Positions 1-4,951 are shown, counted from the stretch's first letter. The stretch: DNA of 5,062 nt from CS4-C045 sp964347545 (GCA_964347545.1 CAYFZZ010000226.1:1-5062); one strand, 5' to 3'. The notes: generated by a model from the sequence alone, not told the origin. Made by a program: numbers and translations.

Positions 1-525
1 TCGCTGGAGGGGTGGCGAGCGAGCGAAAACGTGGAGAGTTGGAGCGTGCGGGAGGGGGCGATCGTCGCGGACGGGCCGCGCAGCCACTTGTTCTACGTCG
101 GTCCGCACGCGCCCTTCAAAAATTTTCACTTCCAATGCCAGGTCATGACCCGACCCCGCAGCAACTCGGGCATTTATTTCCACACCCAGTTCCAGCAGCA
201 GGGCTGGCCCAAGTTTGGCTACGAAGCTCAGGTCAACAACACCGGAGGCTCCCCCATCCGAACCGGCAGCCTGTACGATGTGCAGAACGTCCGCGAGGCC
301 GCGGCCCAGGATGACGAGTGGTTCACCCAGGAGATCCTCGTGGAAGGCAAGCGGATCCAGATCAAGGTCAACGGCCAGACGGTGGTGGACTTTACCGAAC
401 AGCCGGATCGGCAGCCGGGTAAGGCCTTCACGCGGGTCCTGGCGGAAGGGACCTTTGCCCTGCAGGCGCACGATCCGGCCAGCGAGGTGCACTACCGGAA
501 CCTGCAGGTCAAAAAGCTGCCCTAG
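1..525 (+). CDS. DUF1080 (3-keto-disaccharide hydrolase-type) protein, 5' end missing
   Basis: The reading frame is open at the left edge, so the N-terminus lies outside the window; 174 residues are visible, ending at TAG 523-525. The visible part starts SLEGWRASEN, which fits the usual DUF1080/PF06439 opening (a 'LFNGKDLxGW'-like stretch) just after its beginning. Family-like stretches follow: GPRSHLFY (about residues 25-32), SNSGIYFHTQ (55-64), GYEAQVNNT (73-81), TGSLYDV (87-93), DDEWFTQEILVEGKRIQIKVNGQTVVDF (103-130) and GTFALQAHDPASEVHYRNLQVKKLP at the end. This is a concanavalin-like beta-sandwich. Family members are typically exported and have been linked to 3-keto-glycoside hydrolysis or carbohydrate binding, and they are strongly expanded in planctomycetes. 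A signal peptide cannot be checked because the start is missing. It ends 36 bp before the stress-protein gene, so it may be co-transcribed, but its likely sugar role does not obviously fit the downstream genes. An internal GTG at 31 is possible but would cut into the domain. Confidence 0.88.
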   Translation, partial: SLEGWRASENVESWSVREGAIVADGPRSHLFYVGPHAPFKNFHFQCQVMTRPRSNSGIYFHTQFQQQGWPKFGYEAQVNNTGGSPIRTGSLYDVQNVREAAAQDDEWFTQEILVEGKRIQIKVNGQTVVDFTEQPDRQPGKAFTRVLAEGTFALQAHDPASEVHYRNLQVKKLP

Positions 526-550
526 GCGGACCCGCCACGGTGGCCGATGC

Positions 551-554
551 GGAG
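551..554 (+). promoter_or_regulatory. Ribosome binding site for the universal stress protein
   Basis: GGAG lies 7 bases before ATG 562. This favours 562 as the start over the upstream in-frame ATG 547, which has only a poorly spaced GGTGG before it, and over ATG 565, where the spacing would be 10. Confidence 0.55.
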
Positions 555-561
555 CCCCCTG

Positions 562-1014
562 ATGATGGAATTCGATACGGTCCTGGTTCCTGTCGATTTT
601 TCCGACGAGTCCGCGCATGCCTACGCCCGCGCCCTGCAGCTGGTCACCGGCTCGAATCCCCTGGTCGTGCTGCTGCACGTGCTGGACCCCGGCCTGGCCG
701 ACTTTGCCGCGGTCCACAGTTTCGGTTCGGCCGAGGAGGCGATGCAGACCATGCGTCAGCAGGCCACCGAGAAGTTGCAGGAGCTGAAGGAGCTGAAGCC
801 GGCCGACGTGGATGTGCAAATCATGTTGTGCGAAGGCGTCCCCTTTTTGGAGATTGTGAAGAAGGCGGACGAACTGCAGGTGCACGCGATTGTGATGGGC
901 AAGATCGGCTTGCGCGGCAAGGTGGAACGGGCCCTGTTCGGATCGACGGCCGAACGGGTGATTCGGGCCAGCACCCGGCCCGTGCTGGTCCTGCCGTGGG
1001 ACAAAAATGCCTAG
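562..1014 (+). CDS. Universal stress protein, UspA family, single domain
   Basis: This 150-residue protein is the usual size for a single Usp domain (PF00582), a cytoplasmic Rossmann-like alpha/beta fold that often dimerises and in one subclass binds ATP. It opens with the classic first strand FDTVLVPVDFSDES (residues 4-17), where Asp12 sits at the conserved nucleotide-contacting position. Strand 2 is LVVLLHVLDP (34-43). Near the end comes VMGKIGLRGKVERALFGSTAERVIRASTRPVLVLP (111-145), the ATP-binding-type loop and final strand. The glycine pattern is GxxG (113-116), ten residues, then GST (127-129); the textbook ATP-binding form has nine. Nucleotide binding is therefore likely but not certain. 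Start 562 was chosen for its GGAG; ATG 547 would add five residues (MRSPL) that do not belong to the fold. The coding sequence ends at or just before the next gene, consistent with co-transcription. The specific stress or partner cannot be read from the sequence. Confidence 0.92.
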   Translation: MMEFDTVLVPVDFSDESAHAYARALQLVTGSNPLVVLLHVLDPGLADFAAVHSFGSAEEAMQTMRQQATEKLQELKELKPADVDVQIMLCEGVPFLEIVKKADELQVHAIVMGKIGLRGKVERALFGSTAERVIRASTRPVLVLPWDKNA

Positions 1015-1024
1015 CCCCCGGGGC

Positions 1025-1028
1025 AGGA
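1025..1028 (+). promoter_or_regulatory. Candidate ribosome binding site for the HhH protein
   Basis: AGGA lies 8 bases before ATG 1037. The competing start, ATG 1007, has GGGA (998-1001) with a 5-base spacer, so the start choice is not settled. Confidence 0.35.
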
Positions 1029-1036
1029 CCGGGACG

Positions 1037-1957
1037 ATGACCACCGCTGACCGCGAACCGACACCCGCCGACGAACCCGCGACGTTGCCGCTGGACAACG
1101 GCCAGGTGGCCAGCCGCCTGGAGGAGATCGCGGACCTGTTGGAGGCTCAGGACGCCAACCCGTTTCGCGTCCGCGCCTACCGCCAGGCGGCCGGCATCGT
1201 CCGCGGGCTGGACCGCCCCGTTGGGCGGCTGGTGGAAGAAGAGGGCATCGCCGGCCTGGTCCGCTTGCCCGGCATCGGCCGTTCTTTGGCTCAAGCCATC
1301 GAACACCTGGTCCATACCGGACGCGTGGCTTTGCTGGAGCGGCTGCGGGGCGAGGATGTGGCCGAGCGGGTGTTTGCCACGGTGCCCAACATTGGTCCGG
1401 AACTGGCGCGGCGGATTCACGAGCAGTTGGGGGTCGAGAGCCTGGCGGAACTGGAGGTGGCGGCCAACGACGGCCGGCTGGCCACCGTGCCCGGGATGGG
1501 GACCAAACGGCTGCGCGCGGTTCGCGAGACGTTGGCCGGCAGGTTTCGGCGCCGCCCGCCGCCCGGCAGCCATCCGCCGGAGGTGGCGGCCGACGCGCCG
1601 GCGGTGGCCGAGCTGTTGGATATCGACCGTCAGTACCGTCACCTGGTCCAGCTGGATCGGCTGCCCCGCATCGCCCCGCGTCGGTTCAACCCGACGGGTC
1701 AAGCGTGGTTGCCGATCATGCACACTCAGCGGGGCGGGCGGCACTACACGGCGCTCTTCTCCAACACGGCGCGGGCTCACGAGCTGGGCACGACCCACGA
1801 CTGGGTGGTCATCTACCGGGACGACCACGATGGCCACGGCCAATGGACGGCAATCACCTCCCAATACGGCACGCTGAGCGGCCGGCGGATCATTCGCGGC
1901 CGCGAGGACGAGTGTCGAGCGTATTACGAAACCGAGGCAGCGGACGCACATGCATGA
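1037..1957 (+). CDS. Helix-hairpin-helix protein, PolX N-terminus-like, with unknown C-terminal domain
   Basis: Using ATG 1037 the protein has 306 residues. Residues about 20-104 resemble the N-terminal 8-kDa-like helical domain of bacterial PolX (family X DNA polymerase, HHH_8): VASRLEEIADLLEAQDANPFRVRAYRQAA followed by the hairpin LPGIGRSLA (77-85). Two more HhH-type hairpins follow, VPNIGPELA (116-124) and VPGMGTKRL (151-159), which normally contact the DNA backbone without sequence specificity. The polymerase palm and the PHP exonuclease domain of PolX are both absent. After an Arg/Pro-rich linker (169-182) comes a separate domain (about 188-300) with AWLPIMHTQRGGRHYTALFSNTARAHELG, DWVVIY and GRRIIRGREDECRAYY. 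I do not recognise a named family for it. A cytoplasmic DNA-binding role is inferred from the hairpins; no catalytic motif is evident. ATG 1007 would add ten residues and overlap the previous stop by 8 bp. The 3' end overlaps the next gene by 8 bp, suggesting translational coupling. Confidence 0.85.
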   Translation: MTTADREPTPADEPATLPLDNGQVASRLEEIADLLEAQDANPFRVRAYRQAAGIVRGLDRPVGRLVEEEGIAGLVRLPGIGRSLAQAIEHLVHTGRVALLERLRGEDVAERVFATVPNIGPELARRIHEQLGVESLAELEVAANDGRLATVPGMGTKRLRAVRETLAGRFRRRPPPGSHPPEVAADAPAVAELLDIDRQYRHLVQLDRLPRIAPRRFNPTGQAWLPIMHTQRGGRHYTALFSNTARAHELGTTHDWVVIYRDDHDGHGQWTAITSQYGTLSGRRIIRGREDECRAYYETEAADAHA

Positions 1958-3155
1958 AATTCGGGTCGAGACGCTGGACCACCGGCCGGTCGGTCAGCAG
2001 CAGTTTGAATATGTCGAACGCAAAGGGCTGGGTCACCCGGATTCGATCTGCGATGCGGTGATGGAAGCGGTCTCCCTCGCCTTAGGACAGGCCTACCTCC
2101 AGACTGCCGGGCACCTGCTGCATTACAACCTGGACAAGGGACTGCTGGTCGCTGGCCAGACAACCCCGGCCCTGGGGGGCGGCCGGGTCGAGGTGCCGAT
2201 GCGGTTGGTGTTCGGCGACCGAGCCACCCGGCAATTTGACCAAGGCACGATCCCCGTGGACGAGATCGCCGAAACCACCGCTCGCCAGTGGTTCGCCGAC
2301 CACCTCCGCTTCGTCGATCCTCAGCAGCATCTGGTTTTTCAGAACGAAATCAAATCGGGCTCGCCCGAACTGGTCGACATCTTCGCTCGACAACAAATCG
2401 TCGCCAACGACACCTCGGCGGCGGTGGGTTACGCGCCGAAGTCCGAGGCGGAACTGCTGGTGCTGGCCGCCGAACGGTGGTTGAATTCCGCCGACGTCAA
2501 AGCTCGTTTCCCCGAAACCGGCGAGGACGTGAAGGTGATGGGGGTCCGCCAAGGGGGCCGGCTGCACCTGACCATCGCCGTGGCCTTTGTCGACCGCTTT
2601 GTGGAAGACCAGCAAACCTACGAGCGGCGGAAGGAGGAGGTCTGTCACGAGCTGCGGCAGCATCTCAATGGCGAGCTGACGCACCTGGACAGCGTGGAAC
2701 TGCATTTCAACACGCTGGACCAGCCCGACCGCGGGCTGGCCGGTATGTACCTGACGGTGCTGGGGACTTCGGCCGAGAGCGGTGACGGGGGGGAAGTCGG
2801 CCGCGGCAATCCGGCCAACGGCGTGATCAGTCTGAATCGCCCCATCAGCAACGAGGCGGCAGCGGGCAAGAATCCGGCCAGCCACGTGGGGAAGATTTAT
2901 AACTTGTTCAGCTACCAGGTTGCCGAAGCGGTCTACCAGGAGGTGGACGGGGTGGAGGAGGCGTACGTCTGGTTGTGCAGCCAGATCGGCCGGCCGGTCG
3001 AGCTGCCTTGGTTTACCTCGGCCGCGGTCGTGCTGGCCTCCGATGCGATCATCTCCGACGTCGACCGCCAGGTCCGCCAGGTGGTCAGCCAGCAGTTGGC
3101 GGGGATTCCGGATTTCTGCCAGCGGTTGTTGCGGGGCGAGCTGGGCGTTTGTTAA
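1950..3155 (+). CDS. mat: S-adenosylmethionine synthetase, archaeal type (methionine adenosyltransferase)
   Basis: This enzyme makes S-adenosylmethionine, phosphate and diphosphate from methionine, ATP and water in the cytoplasm. The 401-residue protein matches the archaeal-type family (PF01941), not bacterial MetK, in both length and motifs. It has ERKGLGHPDSICDAV (residues 23-37, with the catalytic-type His29-Pro-Asp31), LHYNLDKGLLVAGQ (57-70), GGGRVEVPMRLVFGDRAT (77-93), GSPELVDIF (137-145), NDTSAAVGYAP (153-163), EDVKVMGVRQG (192-202), LTVLGTSAESGDGGEVGRGNPANGVI (268-293), NRPISNEAAAGKNPASHVGKIYNL (296-319) and SQIGRPVELP (344-353). All the core blocks are present, so it should be active. 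One difference from archaeal homologues as I recall them is KSGS (135-138) where they have GQGS. The ATG start at 1950 overlaps the stop of the HhH gene (8 bp), and no strong Shine-Dalgarno is near (GAGG at 1934-1937, spacer 12), so coupled translation is likely. A typical bacterial metK elsewhere in the genome cannot be excluded. Confidence 0.95.
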   Translation: MHEIRVETLDHRPVGQQQFEYVERKGLGHPDSICDAVMEAVSLALGQAYLQTAGHLLHYNLDKGLLVAGQTTPALGGGRVEVPMRLVFGDRATRQFDQGTIPVDEIAETTARQWFADHLRFVDPQQHLVFQNEIKSGSPELVDIFARQQIVANDTSAAVGYAPKSEAELLVLAAERWLNSADVKARFPETGEDVKVMGVRQGGRLHLTIAVAFVDRFVEDQQTYERRKEEVCHELRQHLNGELTHLDSVELHFNTLDQPDRGLAGMYLTVLGTSAESGDGGEVGRGNPANGVISLNRPISNEAAAGKNPASHVGKIYNLFSYQVAEAVYQEVDGVEEAYVWLCSQIGRPVELPWFTSAAVVLASDAIISDVDRQVRQVVSQQLAGIPDFCQRLLRGELGVC

Positions 3156-3216
3156 CGGGCCACCGCGGGGGGCGGCGGGGGCGGCCGGCGAGGTCCCGGA
3201 TACCAGCAGCGAGGGC
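3156..3216 (+). other. G-rich spacer between mat and the permease gene
   Basis: This 61-base gap contains a very G-rich stretch at 3166-3188 with runs of six, two, five and two G. A two-layer G-quadruplex in the transcript is conceivable but is not shown. There is no hairpin followed by a T tract, so nothing suggests termination here and readthrough into the permease is expected. GAGGG at 3211-3215 is the only Shine-Dalgarno-like sequence; it sits just 1-2 bases from ATG 3217 but 5 bases from GTG 3220. Confidence 0.4.
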
Positions 3217-4566
3217 ATGGTGGCCGCGGACGTGAAACTTCGCCGCAGTCTGGGTTTTTGGGCCCTGGTCGCCTACGGGATTGGCGACATCCTGGGCGCC
3301 GGGATCTATGCCCTGGTGGGAAAAATCGCCGGCCTGGCCGGGACGTACGCCTGGGCGGCCTTTGCCGTGGCGATGGCCGTGGCCGGCCTGACCGCCGTCA
3401 GCTATGCCGAACTGGGACGCCGCTTTCCCCGCAGTGGGGGCGAAGCGTTTTTTTGCCAGCGGGCCTTTGGCTGGCCCGCCCTCTCGCTGGGGATCGGCTG
3501 GCTGGTCTTCAGTTCCGGTGTCGTCTCGCTGGCCACCGTCTCGCGGGCGTTCGCCGACTACCTCCTGGCGGCCTGGCCAGAGCTGTCCGCCGCGTGGCAC
3601 GCCGCCGTGATCTGCCTGTTCCTGCTGGTGTTGACCGGGATCAATTTCTGGGGGATCCGCGAGTCGTCCCGAGCGAACATTGTGTGCACGCTGGTCGAGT
3701 GCAGTGGGCTGTTGATTGTCCTGGTGGCCGGCGGGCTGTTCCTGGCCGGCCCCGACGCGCCGCCGCCGCCGCCGCTCGCCGCAGGCGGGGTGGCCGCCGA
3801 TGGAGATGCCGGCCTGGCGCTGATCATCCAGGGCGCCGCCCTGGCATTTTTTGCCTTCATCGGGTTTGAAGACATGGTGAATGTGGCCGAAGAGGTGCGG
3901 CAGCCCGAGCGGAACTTGCCGCGGGCGATCCTCACCGCTCTGCTGGTCGCCGGCGGCGTCTACATCCTGGTCGCCTGGGTCGCCACGCAGGTGGTCCCCC
4001 CCGCCGAACTGGCCGCCGCCGAGGGCCCCCTGCTGGCGGTCGTCCAGCGGGCCGCGCCGGGGTTTCCGTCCTGGATCTTCGTCATGATCGCTCTGTTCGC
4101 CGTGGCCAACACGGGCCTGTTGAACTACGTGATGGGTTCCCGGCTGCTGTACGGCATGGCCCAAGAGGGCTTGTTGCCGCGGTGGCTGGGCGTGCTGCAC
4201 CCGCAACGGCAGACGCCCTACGCGGCGATCCTGGTGATCCTGGCCGTGGCCCTCACCCTGGCCGTGACCGGCACCATCCAGATGCTGGCCGGCACGACCA
4301 GCCTGTTGTTGCTGTTGGTGTTTGCGGCGGTGAACCTGTCGCTGTGGGTGATCAAGCGCCGCGAACAGGGTCAGGGGACCGTGGTCCGCGGGGCGTTGTG
4401 GGTGCCGTTGGTGGCCGCCGTGACCAGCCTGGCGCTGCTGATGGCGTTGCCCACCGAATCGCTGCTGCGCGGCGCGGGCATCGCGTTGGTGGGCGTTCTG
4501 CTGGTCGCGGCCCGCTGGCAGAACCGCTCGACCGCGGCAGGCCAGCAGGGTGGCAGAGGCGGCTGA
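3217..4566 (+). CDS. APC-superfamily amino acid permease, 12 transmembrane helices
   Basis: This 449-residue inner-membrane transporter has the usual size for the amino acid-polyamine-organocation superfamily. It probably imports an amino acid by secondary transport. TM1 carries the family substrate-binding break, ALVAYGIGDILGAGIYALVG (residues 16-35). The conserved loop AELGRRFPRSGGEAFF (64-79) follows TM2. TM6 ends in FFAFIGFEDMVNVAEEVRQPERNLPRAI (211-238), a signature shared with cationic-type APC transporters. Further hydrophobic spans lie at about 44-64, 88-114, 128-144, 155-176, 237-260, 284-306, 333-353, 358-379, 394-411 and 417-433. A proline run (APPPPPL, 181-187), encoded by a CCG-rich tract, lies in the loop before TM6. 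Substrate cannot be read from sequence; methionine is a guess from the adjacent synthetase gene. ATG 3217 was chosen because the frame upstream is open only as a shadow of the mat gene; GTG 3220 or GTG 3232 are alternatives. The tail is Gln/Gly-rich and hydrophilic. Confidence 0.92.
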   Translation: MVAADVKLRRSLGFWALVAYGIGDILGAGIYALVGKIAGLAGTYAWAAFAVAMAVAGLTAVSYAELGRRFPRSGGEAFFCQRAFGWPALSLGIGWLVFSSGVVSLATVSRAFADYLLAAWPELSAAWHAAVICLFLLVLTGINFWGIRESSRANIVCTLVECSGLLIVLVAGGLFLAGPDAPPPPPLAAGGVAADGDAGLALIIQGAALAFFAFIGFEDMVNVAEEVRQPERNLPRAILTALLVAGGVYILVAWVATQVVPPAELAAAEGPLLAVVQRAAPGFPSWIFVMIALFAVANTGLLNYVMGSRLLYGMAQEGLLPRWLGVLHPQRQTPYAAILVILAVALTLAVTGTIQMLAGTTSLLLLLVFAAVNLSLWVIKRREQGQGTVVRGALWVPLVAAVTSLALLMALPTESLLRGAGIALVGVLLVAARWQNRSTAAGQQGGRGG

Positions 4567-4595
4567 GGGGGGCGTCGTAGGCCGGTACAATGCGA

Positions 4596-4609
4596 GATGC
4601 GGGTACCAA
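4596..4609 (+). repeat. 14-bp direct repeat, copy 1
   Basis: GATGCGGGTACCAA occurs here and again at 4806-4819, 210 bases downstream. Allowing one mismatch on each side, the similarity extends to 21 bases (4593-4613 against 4803-4823). Confidence 0.8.
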
Positions 4610-4613
4610 CCCC

Positions 4614-4630
4614 ACCACTCACCACTCACC
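4614..4630 (+). repeat. Heptamer tandem repeat ACCACTC, about 2.4 copies
   Basis: ACCACTC is repeated perfectly at 4614-4620 and 4621-4627, followed by ACC. A short hairpin CCACT/AGGTG-type pairing (4622-4626 with AGTGG 4631-4635) overlaps its end. Confidence 0.65.
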
Positions 4631-4650
4631 AGTGGGTCTCGTGATACGGG

Positions 4651-4672
4651 GGACGGGCAGGAGTGCCCGTCC
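4651..4672. repeat. Perfect 9-bp stem hairpin, REP-like
   Basis: GGACGGGCA and TGCCCGTCC pair perfectly around a GGAG loop. No T tract follows in either direction, so a simple intrinsic terminator is unlikely. It is 85 bases past the permease stop and could protect the 3' end of that mRNA or be a dispersed REP-like unit. Confidence 0.8.
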
Positions 4673-4694
4673 TACAAGCATCCCCATCCCAACT

Positions 4695-4711
4695 CAACCG
4701 CGGAGCGGTTG
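4695..4711. repeat. 7-bp stem hairpin with GGA loop
   Basis: CAACCGC (4695-4701) pairs with GCGGTTG (4705-4711) around a three-base loop. There is no T tract, and it is one of a chain of separate palindromes in this gap. Confidence 0.7.
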
Positions 4712-4721
4712 CAGCGATTAG

Positions 4722-4749
4722 CCGGAGGTAAGCGAAGCGCCACCTCCGG
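4722..4749. repeat. Two-tier hairpin, 8-bp outer stem
   Basis: CCGGAGGT (4722-4729) pairs with ACCTCCGG (4742-4749). Inside it, GCG (4732-4734) can pair with CGC (4738-4740). This bulged-stem layout is typical of REP-like elements. No T tract follows on the + strand. Confidence 0.75.
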
Positions 4750-4768
4750 ACACGCGGCCACCCCCCCC

Positions 4769-4794
4769 AAAAAAAATGCATCCCGAAGGGATGC
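4769..4794 (-). terminator. Intrinsic terminator for the minus-strand gene
   Basis: Read on the minus strand, GCATCCC (from 4794) and GGGATGC (to 4778) form a 7-bp stem around a TTC loop. One A follows and then eight T (complement of the A run 4769-4776). This is a textbook rho-independent terminator about 150 bases after the stop codon at 4948-4950. A run of eight G follows the T tract on that strand (C run at 4761-4768). Confidence 0.7.
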
Positions 4795-4805
4795 CAGCGA
4801 GACGG

Positions 4806-4819
4806 GATGCGGGTACCAA
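4806..4819 (+). repeat. 14-bp direct repeat, copy 2
   Basis: This is identical to 4596-4609. It runs directly into the 20-bp palindrome that begins at 4818, so the last two bases are shared. Confidence 0.8.
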
Positions 4820-4837
4820 TCCCGGCGCGCCGGGATT
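4818..4837. repeat. 20-bp perfect palindrome, copy 1
   Basis: AATCCCGGCG is followed directly by its exact reverse complement CGCCGGGATT, with no loop and GGCGCGCC at the centre. The inner part is repeated at 4854-4871. With no spacer it looks more like a dimeric protein site or a REP-type unit than an RNA hairpin. Confidence 0.8.
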
Positions 4838-4853
4838 CTCTCTTCTCTCCCTG

Positions 4854-4871
4854 TCCCGGCGCGCCGGGATT
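4854..4871. repeat. 18-bp direct copy of the palindrome, copy 2
   Basis: TCCCGGCGCGCCGGGATT repeats bases 4820-4837 exactly at a 34-base offset; its first 16 bases (4854-4869) are a perfect palindrome. Each copy is followed by a pyrimidine-only tract. Confidence 0.8.
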
Positions 4872-4896
4872 CCCTCTTCCCTCTTCACTCTTCCCT
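4872..4896 (+). repeat. Pyrimidine heptamer tandem repeat CCCTCTT, about 3.6 copies
   Basis: CCCTCTT occurs at 4872-4878 and 4879-4885, then CACTCTT at 4886-4892 and CCCT at 4893-4896. A looser tract of the same kind (4838-4852) follows the first palindrome. Apart from one A the top strand is all pyrimidine. Confidence 0.7.
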
Positions 4897-4897
4897 A

Positions 4898-4913
4898 CGC
4901 CACCGGCGGCTAG
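4898..4913. repeat. 16-bp direct repeat, copy 1
   Basis: CGCCACCGGCGGCTAG matches 4936-4951 with one difference (C4907 against T4945), at a 38-base offset. Confidence 0.7.
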
Positions 4914-4935
4914 CGCCTTGCCGCTCAGGAAGAAC

Positions 4936-4951
4936 CGCCACCGGTGGCTAG
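4936..4951. repeat. 16-bp direct repeat, copy 2, overlapping a stop codon
   Basis: CGCCACCGGTGGCTAG includes the perfect palindrome GCCACCGGTGGC (4937-4948) and the TAG stop (4948-4950, minus strand) of the neighbouring gene. Confidence 0.7.

Larger units (their letters stand above)
4567..4947. other. Convergent intergenic region rich in palindromes and short repeats
   Basis: These 381 bases separate the end of the + strand operon from the end of the minus-strand gene. Open frames across it on either strand have no recognisable domain and are built from the repeats, so I call no gene. The region holds several hairpins, one strong leftward terminator, duplicated 14-, 16- and 18-mers and two heptamer tandem arrays, listed separately. 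No convincing rightward intrinsic terminator (hairpin plus T tract) was found for the permease operon. Confidence 0.85.

Noticed and set aside
1900..1950. SAM riboswitch before mat
   Set aside because: The mat start lies inside the preceding coding sequence, leaving no untranslated leader for a riboswitch.
821..1951. 376-codon open frame on the minus strand
   Set aside because: It is antisense to the Usp and HhH genes, Arg/Pro-rich and without a domain.
2920..3216. Upstream extension of the permease to ATG 2920
   Set aside because: This stretch is an out-of-frame reading of the mat C-terminus, giving Arg/Ser/Trp-rich sequence unlike a permease N-terminus. The family start fits ATG 3217.
2082..3218. 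378-codon open frame on the minus strand
   Set aside because: It is antisense to the well-conserved AdoMet synthetase gene and shows no recognisable motif.
4584..4607. GGTAC/GTACC pairing after the permease stop as a + strand terminator
   Set aside because: The stem is only 5 bp with a 14-base loop and no T tract follows.
3085..4629. 514-codon open frame on the minus strand
   Set aside because: It lies antisense to the permease. Its product is a low-complexity Gln/Gly/His/Arg-rich chain with no domain, as expected from GC-rich shadow reading, while the + strand has clear transporter motifs.
4550..4951. 133-codon + strand frame and a 127-codon minus frame (4626-5009) across the intergenic region
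   Set aside because: Both translate repeats and hairpins, have no domain, and the minus frame differs from the true frame of the gene ending at 4948.
4651..4951. CRISPR array
   Set aside because: The repeats are palindromes of different sequence, with at most two copies each and no regular unique spacers.
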